Shown here: in pieces, positions 24,327-33,562 of the stretch | Layout of the letters: the number at the start of each line of letters is the position of its first letter | How positions within the stretch are numbered: position 1 is the first letter of the stretch | Source: Cyclobacteriaceae bacterium | GTDB lineage: Bacteria > Bacteroidota > Bacteroidia > Cytophagales > Cyclobacteriaceae | Reading direction: 5' to 3' | Assembly: GCA_020832305.1 (NCBI GenBank) | Contig: JAFIEV010000031.1 | Location: 1 to 55,808 of the forward strand | Length of the DNA stretch: 55,808 nucleotides | Notes under the pieces: generated by a model | The model's database searches: none | Told to the model about the DNA's origin: nothing | Seen by the model: the letters and a program-made list of their open reading frames with translations, nothing else | Made by a program: the position numbers and the translations under genes

Positions 24327-25331
24327 ATGCGAAGCATAATTAACATGTATTACAGGTATTACCTTAAAGGAATTTGCCTAATTTTCTTTACGGGTTTAGT
24401 AATAGGTTGCACCAGCGATGAAGAAGAGACCGTGCCGACCTATATGGGAAATTGGGAACGCAGGTCTGATTTTGAAGGATTAAAACGCAGTGGTGCTGTA
24501 GTTTTTACAATTGGCGATTTTGCCTATGCAGGCACCGGATTTGACGGGAGCAAAAGGTTAAAGGATTTCTGGCAATACGACAAAGCCAAAAATACCTGGT
24601 TTAGAAAAGCAGACCTGCCCGGTCCGCCCAGAAACGCTGCCGTCGCTTTTGCCGCGAATGGCAAAGGTTATGTCGGCACCGGTTATGATGGTGAAAACAG
24701 ACTCAGAGATTTTTGGGAATATGACCCTGCCACTAATGAATGGACATCGATACCCGATTTTGCCGGATCGGCGCGTATGGGTGCTGTAGCCTTCAGTTTG
24801 CAGGATAAAGGTTATGTTTCATCAGGCTCTGATGGCAATGATCTCAAGGATTTATGGCAATACGATCCGGTAACAAAAACATGGAATCAGAAAATAAGCC
24901 TCGGGGGTGCAAAGAGAACCAATGCTTTTGCCTTTGTTGTTGATGGTAAGGCTTACCTGGGCGGAGGGAGAAACAATGGAATATTTGAAACAGACTTTTG
25001 GGAATATGATGCCTCTGCCGATGAATGGATCAGAAAAAAGGACCTGGATGTAGCTGGTTACCAAATCGCCAGAGAATACAGCGCGACCTTTACCATAGGC
25101 CCTCATGGATATGTAGCTACAGGTTCCTATGGTGGATTGCGATCCGATATATGGGAATATAGCTCAGGCACAGATCAATGGCGGCAGATGCGATCATTTT
25201 CCGGCACATCCCGTGAAACAGCTGTCGGTTTTGGACTGGGAAACAGAGGTTATATTACAACAGGCAGAAATGCTTCTTTGAGATTTGACGACCTGTGGGA
25301 GTTTGAAAATAAAATCTCAGATAATCAGTAA
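24327..25331 (+). CDS. Kelch-repeat lipoprotein
   Basis: 334 residues. Lipoprotein signal ends at VIGC (Cys28); an ATG six codons in is also possible. Six Kelch-type repeats follow, each with a pattern like GAVxFxxGxxGYxxTG...DFWxYDPxxNxW, enough for a six-bladed propeller. Likely surface- or periplasm-exposed and interacting with another protein or a glycan, paired with the DUF4270 gene 45 bases upstream. Confidence 0.85.
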   Translation: MRSIINMYYRYYLKGICLIFFTGLVIGCTSDEEETVPTYMGNWERRSDFEGLKRSGAVVFTIGDFAYAGTGFDGSKRLKDFWQYDKAKNTWFRKADLPGPPRNAAVAFAANGKGYVGTGYDGENRLRDFWEYDPATNEWTSIPDFAGSARMGAVAFSLQDKGYVSSGSDGNDLKDLWQYDPVTKTWNQKISLGGAKRTNAFAFVVDGKAYLGGGRNNGIFETDFWEYDASADEWIRKKDLDVAGYQIAREYSATFTIGPHGYVATGSYGGLRSDIWEYSSGTDQWRQMRSFSGTSRETAVGFGLGNRGYITTGRNASLRFDDLWEFENKISDNQ

Positions 25332-25568
25332 ATGACCAAATATAGCCGAGAAAGGGATTGAAAATATAACGCAGGTACCAGCCAGGGAAGCGGATTGGTA
25401 TATGTTAACATTGAGTTGACAATATGATAGATTTGGATTGAGTTGCTAAGATGCATCCTTTAGGTTGTGTACTTGCGTTTGTTTCATTTTACTCTTTACA
25501 TGTATTTCTTAACTCAGGTTCATTGTAATGCAAGGGTTCAACCGTCAACTTTGCAAAAAAAATTCGAT

Positions 25569-26036
25569 ATGAAACCTTTAATTGTATTATTTAGTGTTTT
25601 TGCGCTTTCCCTTATGATAACCAGGGTATTGCATCAAACTTATGATATAGTGCTTTCAGGAAGAATAGCTTTAGCAGTAATGCTGATTTTTACCTCTATA
25701 GCGCATTTTTTCTTTACTGAAGGTATGGAGATGATGCTGCCTTCTTTTATTCCTTATAAAACACAGGTCATTTATATGACCGGAGTGATTGAAATAATTG
25801 CTGCAATAGGTCTCTTCATTCGGCCATACAGGGAGTTGACCGCATGGCTTCTTATTGCATTTTTTATTTTAATTCTTCCGGCCAATATCTTTGCTGCAAT
25901 CAAACAGGTAGATTATCAAAATGCAACGTATGATGGTCCGGGGTTAAGGTATTTATGGTTTAGAATCCCATTGCAAATAGTTTTTATTCTGTGGACGTAT
26001 TTTACTGCCATTAAAATTGACTGGTTTTTGAAGTAA
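25569..26036 (+). CDS. DoxX-like membrane protein
   Basis: 155 residues from ATG 25569 (MKPLIVLFSVFALSLMI); a longer frame from 25467 adds a low-complexity N-terminus with no support. Four hydrophobic segments and the signatures LIFTSIAHFFFTEGMEMMLP and GVIEIIAAIGLFI are those of DoxX-like proteins. Ends LRYLWFRIPLQIVFILWTY. Not closely related to the DoxX gene at 2303. Monocistronic. Confidence 0.85.
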   Translation: MKPLIVLFSVFALSLMITRVLHQTYDIVLSGRIALAVMLIFTSIAHFFFTEGMEMMLPSFIPYKTQVIYMTGVIEIIAAIGLFIRPYRELTAWLLIAFFILILPANIFAAIKQVDYQNATYDGPGLRYLWFRIPLQIVFILWTYFTAIKIDWFLK

Positions 26037-26556
26037 AATGACCAGAGAAGTCTGTGCATTAATTTACAAATAAGGTGATAACGTATATACTCATGTTACA
26101 ATATTATATGAATTGTCTATTAATTATAAGGATTTTATGTAACTTGGCCGGCTGAAAAATCATTGCCATTCAGAAAATGAATACCACCAGGAAAATTCTA
26201 TAAAATTAAGTATTAAGTCAGTCTTGTGACCTTCAAAATGAATACTAAGTATAGATAAACACTGAGATAGGGTTTGGCAGGCTTGTCATACCCGTAAATA
26301 AATGACTGTGAAATGGAGCATGATTGTCACTATACTGGTTCTGATAATCCTATGCTTACAGACAGGCAGCGTATATCGTTGAGATTATTCCCAAAGGCAG
26401 ATTTGCGGATGTATGCATGAACCCTGATTTGAAAACAACCGATGAGCTCACCTGCCAGTTTTCATCGGTCATTTGAAAATTTATGAAAGTTTTTAAAAAG
26501 TTTTAATAAAAGAGCACTTCAACCAATTCGACAAAAATTAGACCCAAACAATTATC
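26037..26556. other. Intergenic, possible signal-peptide relic
   Basis: No intact gene. Near 26301, the plus strand reads MTVKWSMIVTILVLIILCLQ, then a stop, and a second frame continues with IVEIIPKGRFADVCMNPDLK, so a small secreted or periplasmic protein may have been broken here. I could not assign a family. Confidence 0.35.
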
Positions 26557-27126
26557 ATGAAAACTCAGTATTACACCGCCACAAGCCTTGATGGATTCAT
26601 TGCCACTGAAAATGATTCACTGGAATGGCTTTTTCCTCTAGGTGATTTGAATAACTCAAGCTATCCGGATTTTATATCACAAGTAGGTGCTTTGGCTATG
26701 GGATCATCAACGTATGAATGGATTTTTCGCAACTCCGATAAAGTTGCCGAGGAAACAGGTTCGCCATGGCCCTATACCCAGCCGGCCTGGGTATTCACCA
26801 GGCGAAAGCTGCCAGTAATTGAAGGCAATAATATCCATTTCGCTAAAGATGATGTGCGTAATTATATTGAACAGATGCGCGAAGCTGCTCAAGGTAAAAA
26901 CATTTGGATCGTAGGTGGGGGTGATCTTGCTGGTCAATTTTACGATGCCGGATTGCTTGATGAACTGATCATCCAGATAGGTTCGGTTACCCTTGGCAAA
27001 GGCAAGCCTCTATTTCCCCGCACCGTGCTAAGTCCGGTATTGAACCTGAAATCTGTTCAACATATGGGATCTGGCATGGCTGAACTACACTATGAGATAA
27101 ATAATAATACACTGGATTTAATCTGA
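26557..27126 (+). CDS. DHFR-like (RibD C-terminal) reductase
   Basis: 189 residues. MKTQYYTATSLDGFIATEND start, DSLEWLFPLGDLNN, PWVYTQ-like region WPYTQPAWVFTRRKLP, and NIWIVGGGDLAGQFYDAG; ends LGKGKPLFPRTV. Third member of this family in the window and not close to the other two. Its stop is 133 bases before the MATE gene, so co-transcription is possible. Confidence 0.85.
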   Translation: MKTQYYTATSLDGFIATENDSLEWLFPLGDLNNSSYPDFISQVGALAMGSSTYEWIFRNSDKVAEETGSPWPYTQPAWVFTRRKLPVIEGNNIHFAKDDVRNYIEQMREAAQGKNIWIVGGGDLAGQFYDAGLLDELIIQIGSVTLGKGKPLFPRTVLSPVLNLKSVQHMGSGMAELHYEINNNTLDLI

Positions 27127-27259
27127 AATGGTTAATCCGGGAAGTACGGACAACCTTGTGATGAAACTGAAAACAATGGAAAAGATCGAAATTATCAATT
27201 TATTTAAGCCAGAAAAATTTAATGATTTGATTACTAAATGACACATTTGTCTAGTCGCA

Positions 27260-28651
27260 ATGCGTATAAAAAATTATTTAAACCACTTTAAACAAGCCTT
27301 ACAAGAGGCTGATCGGGAATATACCAGTGGAAGCATCAGGAAAGCCATATTTTATCTTTCTGTGCCCATGGTATTGGAAATGCTCATGGAATCTCTCTTC
27401 GCGGTGGTAGATATTTTCTTCGTTGGCAAAATTGGCATCCATGCTGTAGCTACTGTAGGCCTCACCGAATCTGTTCTTACTATTTTATATTCTGTAGGAA
27501 TTGGTCTCAGCATGGCAGGTACGGCTATGGTATCCAGGCGTATTGGAGAAGGAAAATTCAGGAATGCAGGAGATGCCGCTTTTCAGGTTATTTTAATTGG
27601 TGTCCTGATTTCTGTCGCGATCGGATTGTTAGGATTCTTTTTTGCAAGGGACCTCCTGCGGCTGATGGGAGGGGAGTCGGATGTCATCGATACGGGATTC
27701 AAATATACCCGAATCATTTTTGCGGGAAATGTCAGTATCATGCTTCTGTTCTTAATAAATGGAATATTCAGAGGTGCAGGTAATGCAGCAATTGCCATGC
27801 GCAGTTTATGGCTGGCCAATGGCATCAATATCGTTCTTGATCCCCTGTTGATTTTTGGTTTGGGACCTGTTCCAGCCATGGGCCTTGAAGGCGCAGCGAT
27901 CGCTACTACCATAGGGAGGTCGGTGGGTGTAATTTACCAGTGTTATCATCTGGTAGGAGGTGAGCGAAAATTTGCTATTCGCAGAATCAATCTCATTATC
28001 AGATGGAAGACCATATCGAGGATTTTACAGCTCTCTGCAGGAGGGATGGGGCAGTTTTTAGTTGAATCTGCTTCATGGATTTTCCTGATGCGGGTTGTTT
28101 CCATGTCTGGAAGCGTAGCCCTGGCAGGATACACCATTGCCATCCGGGTAATGATATTTACCTTGTTGCCGGCATTTGGCATGTCAAACGCTGCAGCTAC
28201 CCTTGTTGGGCAAAACCTGGGTGCCAATGAACCTGGCAGAGCAGAAAGTTCCGTCTGGCTCACAGCCCGCTATGCAGCAACCTTTTTGGGCATATGCGGC
28301 ATCATTTTCGTTTTAGGAGGAGGTAGTTTTATTGGCATATTCAATAGTGACTTAGATGTGATCCGTATTGGTGGCAACGCCTTGGTTATCATGTGTCTTG
28401 GCTATGTGTTTTTTGCCTATGGTATGGTCATGACGCAGTCATTCAATGGAGCCGGAGATACACGCACACCCCTGATCATCAATATCTTTGTGCTCTGGAT
28501 ATTCCAAATCCCATTGGCGTATATCCTGTCTATTTATCTCAATCTTGGTGCCAATGGCGTATTTACCGCCGTGGCCATCTCACATTCACTGCATGCTGTA
28601 GTGGCGGTGATGATCTTCCGAAGGGGTAAGTGGAAGCTGGTGCAGGTGTAG
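27260..28651 (+). CDS. MATE-family efflux transporter
   Basis: 463 residues with 12 hydrophobic helices. It starts SGSIRKAIFYLSVPMVLEML and VVDIFFVGKIGIHAVATVGL, includes GMGQFLVESASWIFLMR and ATLVGQNLGA, and near the C-terminus FNGAGDTRTPLIINI, a MATE signature. MATE pumps use Na+ or H+ gradients to export cationic drugs and other toxins. The start is at ATG 27260. A fragment of a Crp/Fnr regulator lies 36 bases downstream. Confidence 0.9.
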   Translation: MRIKNYLNHFKQALQEADREYTSGSIRKAIFYLSVPMVLEMLMESLFAVVDIFFVGKIGIHAVATVGLTESVLTILYSVGIGLSMAGTAMVSRRIGEGKFRNAGDAAFQVILIGVLISVAIGLLGFFFARDLLRLMGGESDVIDTGFKYTRIIFAGNVSIMLLFLINGIFRGAGNAAIAMRSLWLANGINIVLDPLLIFGLGPVPAMGLEGAAIATTIGRSVGVIYQCYHLVGGERKFAIRRINLIIRWKTISRILQLSAGGMGQFLVESASWIFLMRVVSMSGSVALAGYTIAIRVMIFTLLPAFGMSNAAATLVGQNLGANEPGRAESSVWLTARYAATFLGICGIIFVLGGGSFIGIFNSDLDVIRIGGNALVIMCLGYVFFAYGMVMTQSFNGAGDTRTPLIINIFVLWIFQIPLAYILSIYLNLGANGVFTAVAISHSLHAVVAVMIFRRGKWKLVQV

Positions 28652-28686
28652 ATTTAGAAAAAATTGGAAAGAAAATATATAGAAAT

Positions 28687-28860
28687 ATGGAAAAGTCTAA
28701 AAGAGAAATTTCGCTGTTAAATGAATCGCCGGAGACCAGATACCAGAATTTATTTACAGAGCAACCTCATTTGATTAAAGAAATTCCTTTGAAATATATT
28801 GCTTCCTATATTGGTGTGACACCTCAGGCATTAAGTCGTATTAGAAAAAGGATTTCTTAA
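28687..28860 (+). pseudogene. Crp/Fnr C-terminal fragment
   Basis: Starting at an internal ATG (28687), the frame reads MEKSKREISLLNESPETRYQ, then PHLIKEIPLKYIASYIGVTP and QALSRIRKRIS, the end of a Crp/Fnr regulator. The cyclic-nucleotide-type effector domain is absent and no start with an RBS is visible. The HTH is intact, so if expressed it could bind DNA without signal control. Most likely a gene remnant. Confidence 0.7.
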
Positions 28861-29146
28861 ATGAAATCCATTGATTCGTTAAGAATATAAAATCCACATT
28901 AAATTTTGGAAATCAAGTCTTTGAATTTAAATGAAGTAATTCAAATCAAAAAGTAATCTAATTCTTATATTTACTAGTAGAAACCCACAAAATCCTTCAT
29001 CTGAGATCGCGAAGCCACCACAGGCATTGGCATGTTCTGTAAAGTCACACTAATTGTATCCTGAATCGCCTGCATTACTCATGTTTTAGAGAAGTCAGGC
29101 AACCATTTTGCATTTGGTCTTGTATTGTGAATAAATATCAGAAAAA
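28861..29146. other. Intergenic, small open frame
   Basis: The minus strand (28974-29075) holds a 33-residue frame MQAIQDTISVTL, then QMKDFVGFY, which may be the tail of a lost gene. Otherwise no structure. Confidence 0.35.
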
Positions 29147-29716
29147 TTGACATCCGATCAACAAAATACCGAACTGATAGAAATATTAAATGGCTGTCAA
29201 GACTTCGACCGACGAAGCCAGAAAGCGCTGTACCAAATGTTTTATTCATATGGCATGAGCATTTGTATGCGCTACGGAGGCTCAAGAGATGAGGCGGTAG
29301 AAATTTTAAATGAGGGGTTTATGAAAATATTTACCAACCTTAAAAACTTTGAATTTTCCAAACCATTTAAACCCTGGTTTAGAAAAATACTCATCAATTG
29401 TGCCATCAATGCTTATAAAGCCAGACGCAGGTATCAACCCGAAGAAGACCTGGATGCATTGAAAGAAATGAAAACACAAGAACAAATATCGAGTGGCATC
29501 TATTATCAGGAGATCATCGAATTGAGCCAGAAACTACCTCCTTCATACCGTGCTGTTTTTAACCTGCATGTTGTTGAAGGCTATACGCACGAGGAAATCA
29601 GTGAATTGCTTGGGATAACACCTGGGACCAGTAAGTCCAATTTATTCAAAGCAAAACAACATTTAAAAATTTTGTTAAAGGATTTTTTTGAGCAAGATTA
29701 TGTCAGATCAAAATAA
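29147..29716 (+). CDS. ECF-type sigma-70 factor
   Basis: 189 residues. Region 2 (FDRRSQKALYQMFYSYGMSI, GGSRDEAVEILNEGFMKIF, PWFRKILINCAINAYK) and region 4 (LPPSYRAVFNLHVVEGYTHE, ISELLGITPGTSKSNLFKAK) are intact. Start is TTG at 29147 because no ATG gives the full region 2. The next gene begins 16 bases before its stop (ATG 29700), so translation is coupled. It may control the downstream envelope genes. Confidence 0.9.
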   Translation: MTSDQQNTELIEILNGCQDFDRRSQKALYQMFYSYGMSICMRYGGSRDEAVEILNEGFMKIFTNLKNFEFSKPFKPWFRKILINCAINAYKARRRYQPEEDLDALKEMKTQEQISSGIYYQEIIELSQKLPPSYRAVFNLHVVEGYTHEEISELLGITPGTSKSNLFKAKQHLKILLKDFFEQDYVRSK

Positions 29717-30899
29717 AGATTCATTGGAGGAGTTTTTCCGGAAAAGTGCTGAAGAGTGCCATTTTGAGTTTCAGGAAACAGATTGGAATGAAATGGAACA
29801 TAAACTCGATGGCCTGTACACTGCGAAGAATCCTGCTGCCTTTGATAACAATACTGGTATAAAGTACTACCTGACAGGGATAATATTTGTTAAGATCATC
29901 TTGCTCTTTTCAATTTTCTTTTTCAGACATCAAAGCCCCTCCGGCGAAATGTCAGCAGAAAAGGTGATTCAACATCCAATGAACCATCAAATGCACGATA
30001 TATCTGCAAACCGGAAGAAAGAGGTACTCCCCCGAGAGAAAAATGTTGAATCTGATCATCCCCTCCGGCAATCTAATGCAGGTATAGTGGCAAAACACCC
30101 AGGCTTTGCGTATGATGAAGAATCATTACAAATAAAACCTGTAAACACTGTTCCTGCCTCCGGAAATCTTGCTGAAATTTTGCAGCATACAATTGAAAAT
30201 TCAAATGAACCGAAGATTGCATTATCCTTATCGGAAATTTTTGATATAAACGATGAAAATCAAGAAGAAATATTGAATATCAAAAAGCGACAAGCACACG
30301 AATGGTCAATGGGACTGCTTATTGCCCCTGACTTTAGTACAGTTGGGTTAAGTACATTTTCAAGACCCGGAAAAAGAATCGGAGTTGCAGTGGATTATCA
30401 CCTGAGTCCTGGAATTGTGTTGCGCACCGCATTGGTCATGGTCAATAATCTGTATACTGCCGGTGAAAATCAATACAATCCTCCTGTAGATTATTGGCCA
30501 GGCAACAATAGACCAGTCAGCACTGATGCAGAATGTAACATCTTAGACATCCCCATTAGCATAAGATATAATTTTGCCACCATCAGTAAAAACAAATTTT
30601 ACGCAGGTGCGGGTCTATCCAGCTATATAATGCTCAAAGAGAAATACCAATTCCGGTATAGTACCGGCAATTATTATAATCAGCAAAATCCAGATATGTG
30701 GGAATCTGAAAATACCAGTAGCCATTTGTTTGGATTAATAGGTGTAAGTGCAGGCTTTGAACGCGAAATATCACCAAAAATGTCCCTGCAAATAGAGCCA
30801 TTTCTCAATGCACCCCTAAACAGCATCGGTTGGGGAAATGTAAACCTGTATTCAACAGGAATATACTTTTCCCTACGATACCACTGGAAGGGGCAGTAA
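29700..30899 (+). CDS. Membrane-anchored protein with putative outer-membrane barrel
   Basis: About 399 residues from ATG 29700. The N-terminal ~50 residues are acidic (LEEFFRKSAEECHFEFQETD) and resemble the cytosolic segment of anti-sigma proteins, then one transmembrane helix (about residues 56-77), a charged periplasmic linker, and a C-terminal beta-rich domain from ~190 on (GVAVDYHLSPGIVLRTALVM, FYAGAGLSSYIML, IEPFLNAPLNSIGWGNVN) with the alternating pattern and final aromatic residues of PorT/OmpA-like barrels. Paired with the sigma factor, this looks like an envelope-spanning anti-sigma/sensor. The topology is inferred. Confidence 0.8.
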   Translation: MSDQNKDSLEEFFRKSAEECHFEFQETDWNEMEHKLDGLYTAKNPAAFDNNTGIKYYLTGIIFVKIILLFSIFFFRHQSPSGEMSAEKVIQHPMNHQMHDISANRKKEVLPREKNVESDHPLRQSNAGIVAKHPGFAYDEESLQIKPVNTVPASGNLAEILQHTIENSNEPKIALSLSEIFDINDENQEEILNIKKRQAHEWSMGLLIAPDFSTVGLSTFSRPGKRIGVAVDYHLSPGIVLRTALVMVNNLYTAGENQYNPPVDYWPGNNRPVSTDAECNILDIPISIRYNFATISKNKFYAGAGLSSYIMLKEKYQFRYSTGNYYNQQNPDMWESENTSSHLFGLIGVSAGFEREISPKMSLQIEPFLNAPLNSIGWGNVNLYSTGIYFSLRYHWKGQ

Positions 30900-31123
30900 G
30901 GATTTCTGGCCTACCTTCATTGAGATAGGGGCGGTGTGGTTCATGAAGCAGACAGCATACATGTCTGTTAATGGTTCTGCGGGAATTGAAAAACCCGATG
31001 CGGATGGTGCTTTTATATAATCAGGAAAATGACATGCTGCCACTATAATTATTATTGTATGAGATGGCCTGAATATCCTATGCATTTTCCTTCATATATG
31101 TCTCACTTTAAATTACGTAGATC

Positions 31124-31720
31124 ATGAAAAGCTATTTTACATATCCTTTTATTTTACCACTTATGGTATTGTCGGCTTTGTTTCTTTCATCTTGTAACAA
31201 TGAGGAAGAGGAGGATCCCGGGCCACAGGATCCCTGTGATAATGGTTTGACTGCCAGTGTTACGGATTTTATGCATGCATACATCGGTCAAAACTCCGGG
31301 ATGGTTCAAATAGGAGCATCTGGAGGGAGTGGAACTGTAACCTATTCCATGGACGGCCAAAATTTTGTAGCTTCCGGTACATTTTCCAACCTCGCACCGG
31401 GTAATTATACTTTCACGGTAAAAGACAGCAATGATTGTACAGCAACCATAGGCTTTGAAATCATGGAGTTTCCCGTGGTAAGCTTTGCGGCTGACGTACT
31501 ACCTGTCATAAATGCGAATTGCCAGATAAGCCCATGTCATGGCACCAATCCTTCTATACCTTCATGGAGTGGCTATAACCCCGTCAAGGCAAATGCAGAC
31601 AATATAAGATCAATGGTAACCAGCAGGGCAATGCCTCCACAGGAAGCCAATATAACTTTAACAGATAATCAGATAGCAACCATAAGAAATTGGATAGATG
31701 TTGGCGCACCCGATAATTAA
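31124..31720 (+). CDS. Lipoprotein with SprB-like repeat and CX4CH motif
   Basis: 198 residues. Lipobox LSSC (Cys24) with acidic following residues. Middle part (about residues 55-115) resembles SprB-type repeats (GASGGSGTVTYSMDGQNF, LAPGNYTFTVKDSNDC). C-terminal part contains NANCQISPCHG, a CX4CH motif rather than the usual CX2CH, then MPP and a helix NQIATIRNWIDVGAPDN seen in small cytochrome-like proteins. It could bind heme only if the CX4CH site is used. The next gene shares the same layout and starts 4-5 bases after the stop. Confidence 0.8.
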   Translation: MKSYFTYPFILPLMVLSALFLSSCNNEEEEDPGPQDPCDNGLTASVTDFMHAYIGQNSGMVQIGASGGSGTVTYSMDGQNFVASGTFSNLAPGNYTFTVKDSNDCTATIGFEIMEFPVVSFAADVLPVINANCQISPCHGTNPSIPSWSGYNPVKANADNIRSMVTSRAMPPQEANITLTDNQIATIRNWIDVGAPDN

Positions 31721-31724
31721 CACT

Positions 31725-32075
31725 ATGTCACATATATCAGTGCCAGTAATACTTGTGATTCACCTATGTTCTTCATGCACCCATGATAATCTTGAAGAAT
31801 ACTATGGTCTGGAGGAATGTGATCCTGCTGAGGTAGCATTCAACAGCGATATTAAACCTGTTTTTACTGCCAAATGTGCCATTTCACCATGCCATATTGA
31901 AGGTACAGGTTTACCTGCATTTACTGATTATGAGAAAATAGCAGCACAGGCGGAAATGATAAGGTTCCAGACAAGCAGTGGTTCTATGCCCCCCGCCTCA
32001 TCAGGTCTGGTTTTGACGGTTGAAGAAGTTAGAAAAATAGCCTGCTGGATCGATGCCGGAGCTCAGGATAATTGA
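31725..32075 (+). CDS. Small CX4CH lipoprotein
   Basis: 116 residues from ATG 31725 (MSHISVPVILVIHLCSSC); an upstream in-frame start at 31698 overlaps the previous gene. Lipobox CSSC. The C-terminal domain has TAKCAISPCHIEGTG with the CX4CH motif, SGSMPP, and VRKIACWIDAGAQDN, parallel to the previous protein. It lacks the SprB-like part. Two tandem copies suggest duplication of one redox or metal-binding module. Confidence 0.8.
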   Translation: MSHISVPVILVIHLCSSCTHDNLEEYYGLEECDPAEVAFNSDIKPVFTAKCAISPCHIEGTGLPAFTDYEKIAAQAEMIRFQTSSGSMPPASSGLVLTVEEVRKIACWIDAGAQDN

Positions 32076-32112
32076 AAATCAGTTTTTGTAAAACCTTTAT
32101 ACAATTCATTGC

Positions 32113-32700
32113 ATGAACATGTTTGTCTGTCGGTGGAAAATTTATGTTACTCAGGTCAGAAGGGTGAGGTTTGCCGGATGCTTTTTAGCTTCAACGCTAG
32201 TTCATTGTAATCTGTTTGCGCAAACGCATAGGTCGGTAGAAAGCCATATTCGTTTTTTTTCCAGCGCCCCTGTTGAAGATATTGAAGCGGTAAATGCAGC
32301 CGGCGCCAGTTTGTTTAACCTGTCCACTGGAGAAATTGCCTTCTCTATTCCCATAAAGGAATTCCGCTTTGAAAAAACACTGATGCAAGAGCATTTTAAT
32401 GAAAATTATATGGAATCGGACAAGTACCCTACGGCAACCTTTCAGGGGCTTGTTAAGAATATCAATACTTTACAAACCAACCCACAAAAAGTATGGGCTG
32501 AAGGAGAAATGACCATTCATGGTGTATCCAAAAATGTGCGTATTGAAGGAGAGTTGATTTTGCAGGAAAGGATATTGCAGATTCGATCTGTATTTCCTGT
32601 AAAACTTAATGATTACAATATTAAAATACCCAGATTGCTTTTTCGCAATATCGCTGAGGTGGTTGAGGTAACGGTCTTATTTGATTATGAAGAAATGTAA
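32113..32700 (+). CDS. YceI-like domain protein
   Basis: 195 residues. A signal peptide-like N-terminus (ends ASTLVHCNLFAQ) is followed by a lipocalin-like YceI fold: SHIRFFSSAPVEDIEAVNAA, GEIAFSIPIKEFRFEKTLMQ, EHFNENYMESDKYPTATFQG and MTIHGVSKNVRIEGEL. YceI proteins bind polyisoprenoids and other lipids. Starting codon ATG 32113 gives a normal signal. It sits between the CX4CH lipoprotein and DUF5777 genes. Confidence 0.9.
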   Translation: MNMFVCRWKIYVTQVRRVRFAGCFLASTLVHCNLFAQTHRSVESHIRFFSSAPVEDIEAVNAAGASLFNLSTGEIAFSIPIKEFRFEKTLMQEHFNENYMESDKYPTATFQGLVKNINTLQTNPQKVWAEGEMTIHGVSKNVRIEGELILQERILQIRSVFPVKLNDYNIKIPRLLFRNIAEVVEVTVLFDYEEM

Positions 32701-33562
32701 AGTTCACACCTTGGTATTATGCCTGATCTTGCCAATGATGCACAATGTATGTCTGGCCCAGGAAAGTATGTTGGAACAATTGCTGGAAGATAATAAAAGC
32801 TATAAAACATCAGGTACATTTAAATCTGCCAGAATTATCAATGGACACTCTGTAGAAACCCGAAATTCCGGCGTACTGGAACTTATCATCGGACACCGCT
32901 TTGGACGTGTGAACTCAGGGATTAAGAATTTTTTCGGCCTGGATGAAGCATGGATCAGGCTAGGTCTTGACTATGCAATAAGTGATGGGTTCACCATTGG
33001 CATCGGACGTAGTTCTTTTCAGAAAACTTACGACGGCTTTGCAAAGTTCAAGCTTTTAAACCAGCACCAGGGAGGCGGTTCGCCCATCACCATTACTGGT
33101 CTGCTTAGTGCCGCCATCAACACTCAGGAACCACCGGCAGGCTTGGATCTGGAGTTTAAACACAAACTGGCTTATGTGGCAGAGTTGCTTATCGCCAGAA
33201 AATTCAGCGAGGGTTTTTCATTGCAGTTCATGCCAGTGTGGGTTCATAGAAACCTGGTGGCAAGCCCGCAAGAACAAAATGATCTGTTTGCCCTGGGGCT
33301 TGCAGGAAGGCAAAAAATCACATCACGGACAGCCTTCACCTTTGAATATTACCTTCAACTTAACAATTCAACGCCATTTCAAAATCATAATTCCCTGGGT
33401 ATTGGTGTAGACATTGAAACAGGAGGCCATGTATTTCAATTGCATTTTACCAATGCACGTGCGATGATCGAAAAGGAATTTATTGCCAATACCACAGGAG
33501 ATTTTTGGAAAGGAGATATTCATTTTGGCTTTAATGTAATACGCGTATTTCAGGTAAGGTGA
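32687..33562 (+). CDS. DUF5777-family beta-barrel protein
   Basis: 291 residues from ATG 32687 (MKKCKVHTLVLCLILPM, signal peptide), overlapping the YceI stop by 14 bases. Beta-barrel pattern with many alternating hydrophobic strands (SGVLELIIGHRFGRVNSGIK, WIRLGLDYAISDGFTIGIGR, FEYYLQLNNSTPF, FHFGFNVIRVF). DUF5777 proteins are Bacteroidota outer-membrane barrels that are often near cytochrome-like lipoproteins and YceI; they have no known function. Ends the cluster. Confidence 0.85.
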   Translation: MKKCKVHTLVLCLILPMMHNVCLAQESMLEQLLEDNKSYKTSGTFKSARIINGHSVETRNSGVLELIIGHRFGRVNSGIKNFFGLDEAWIRLGLDYAISDGFTIGIGRSSFQKTYDGFAKFKLLNQHQGGGSPITITGLLSAAINTQEPPAGLDLEFKHKLAYVAELLIARKFSEGFSLQFMPVWVHRNLVASPQEQNDLFALGLAGRQKITSRTAFTFEYYLQLNNSTPFQNHNSLGIGVDIETGGHVFQLHFTNARAMIEKEFIANTTGDFWKGDIHFGFNVIRVFQVR

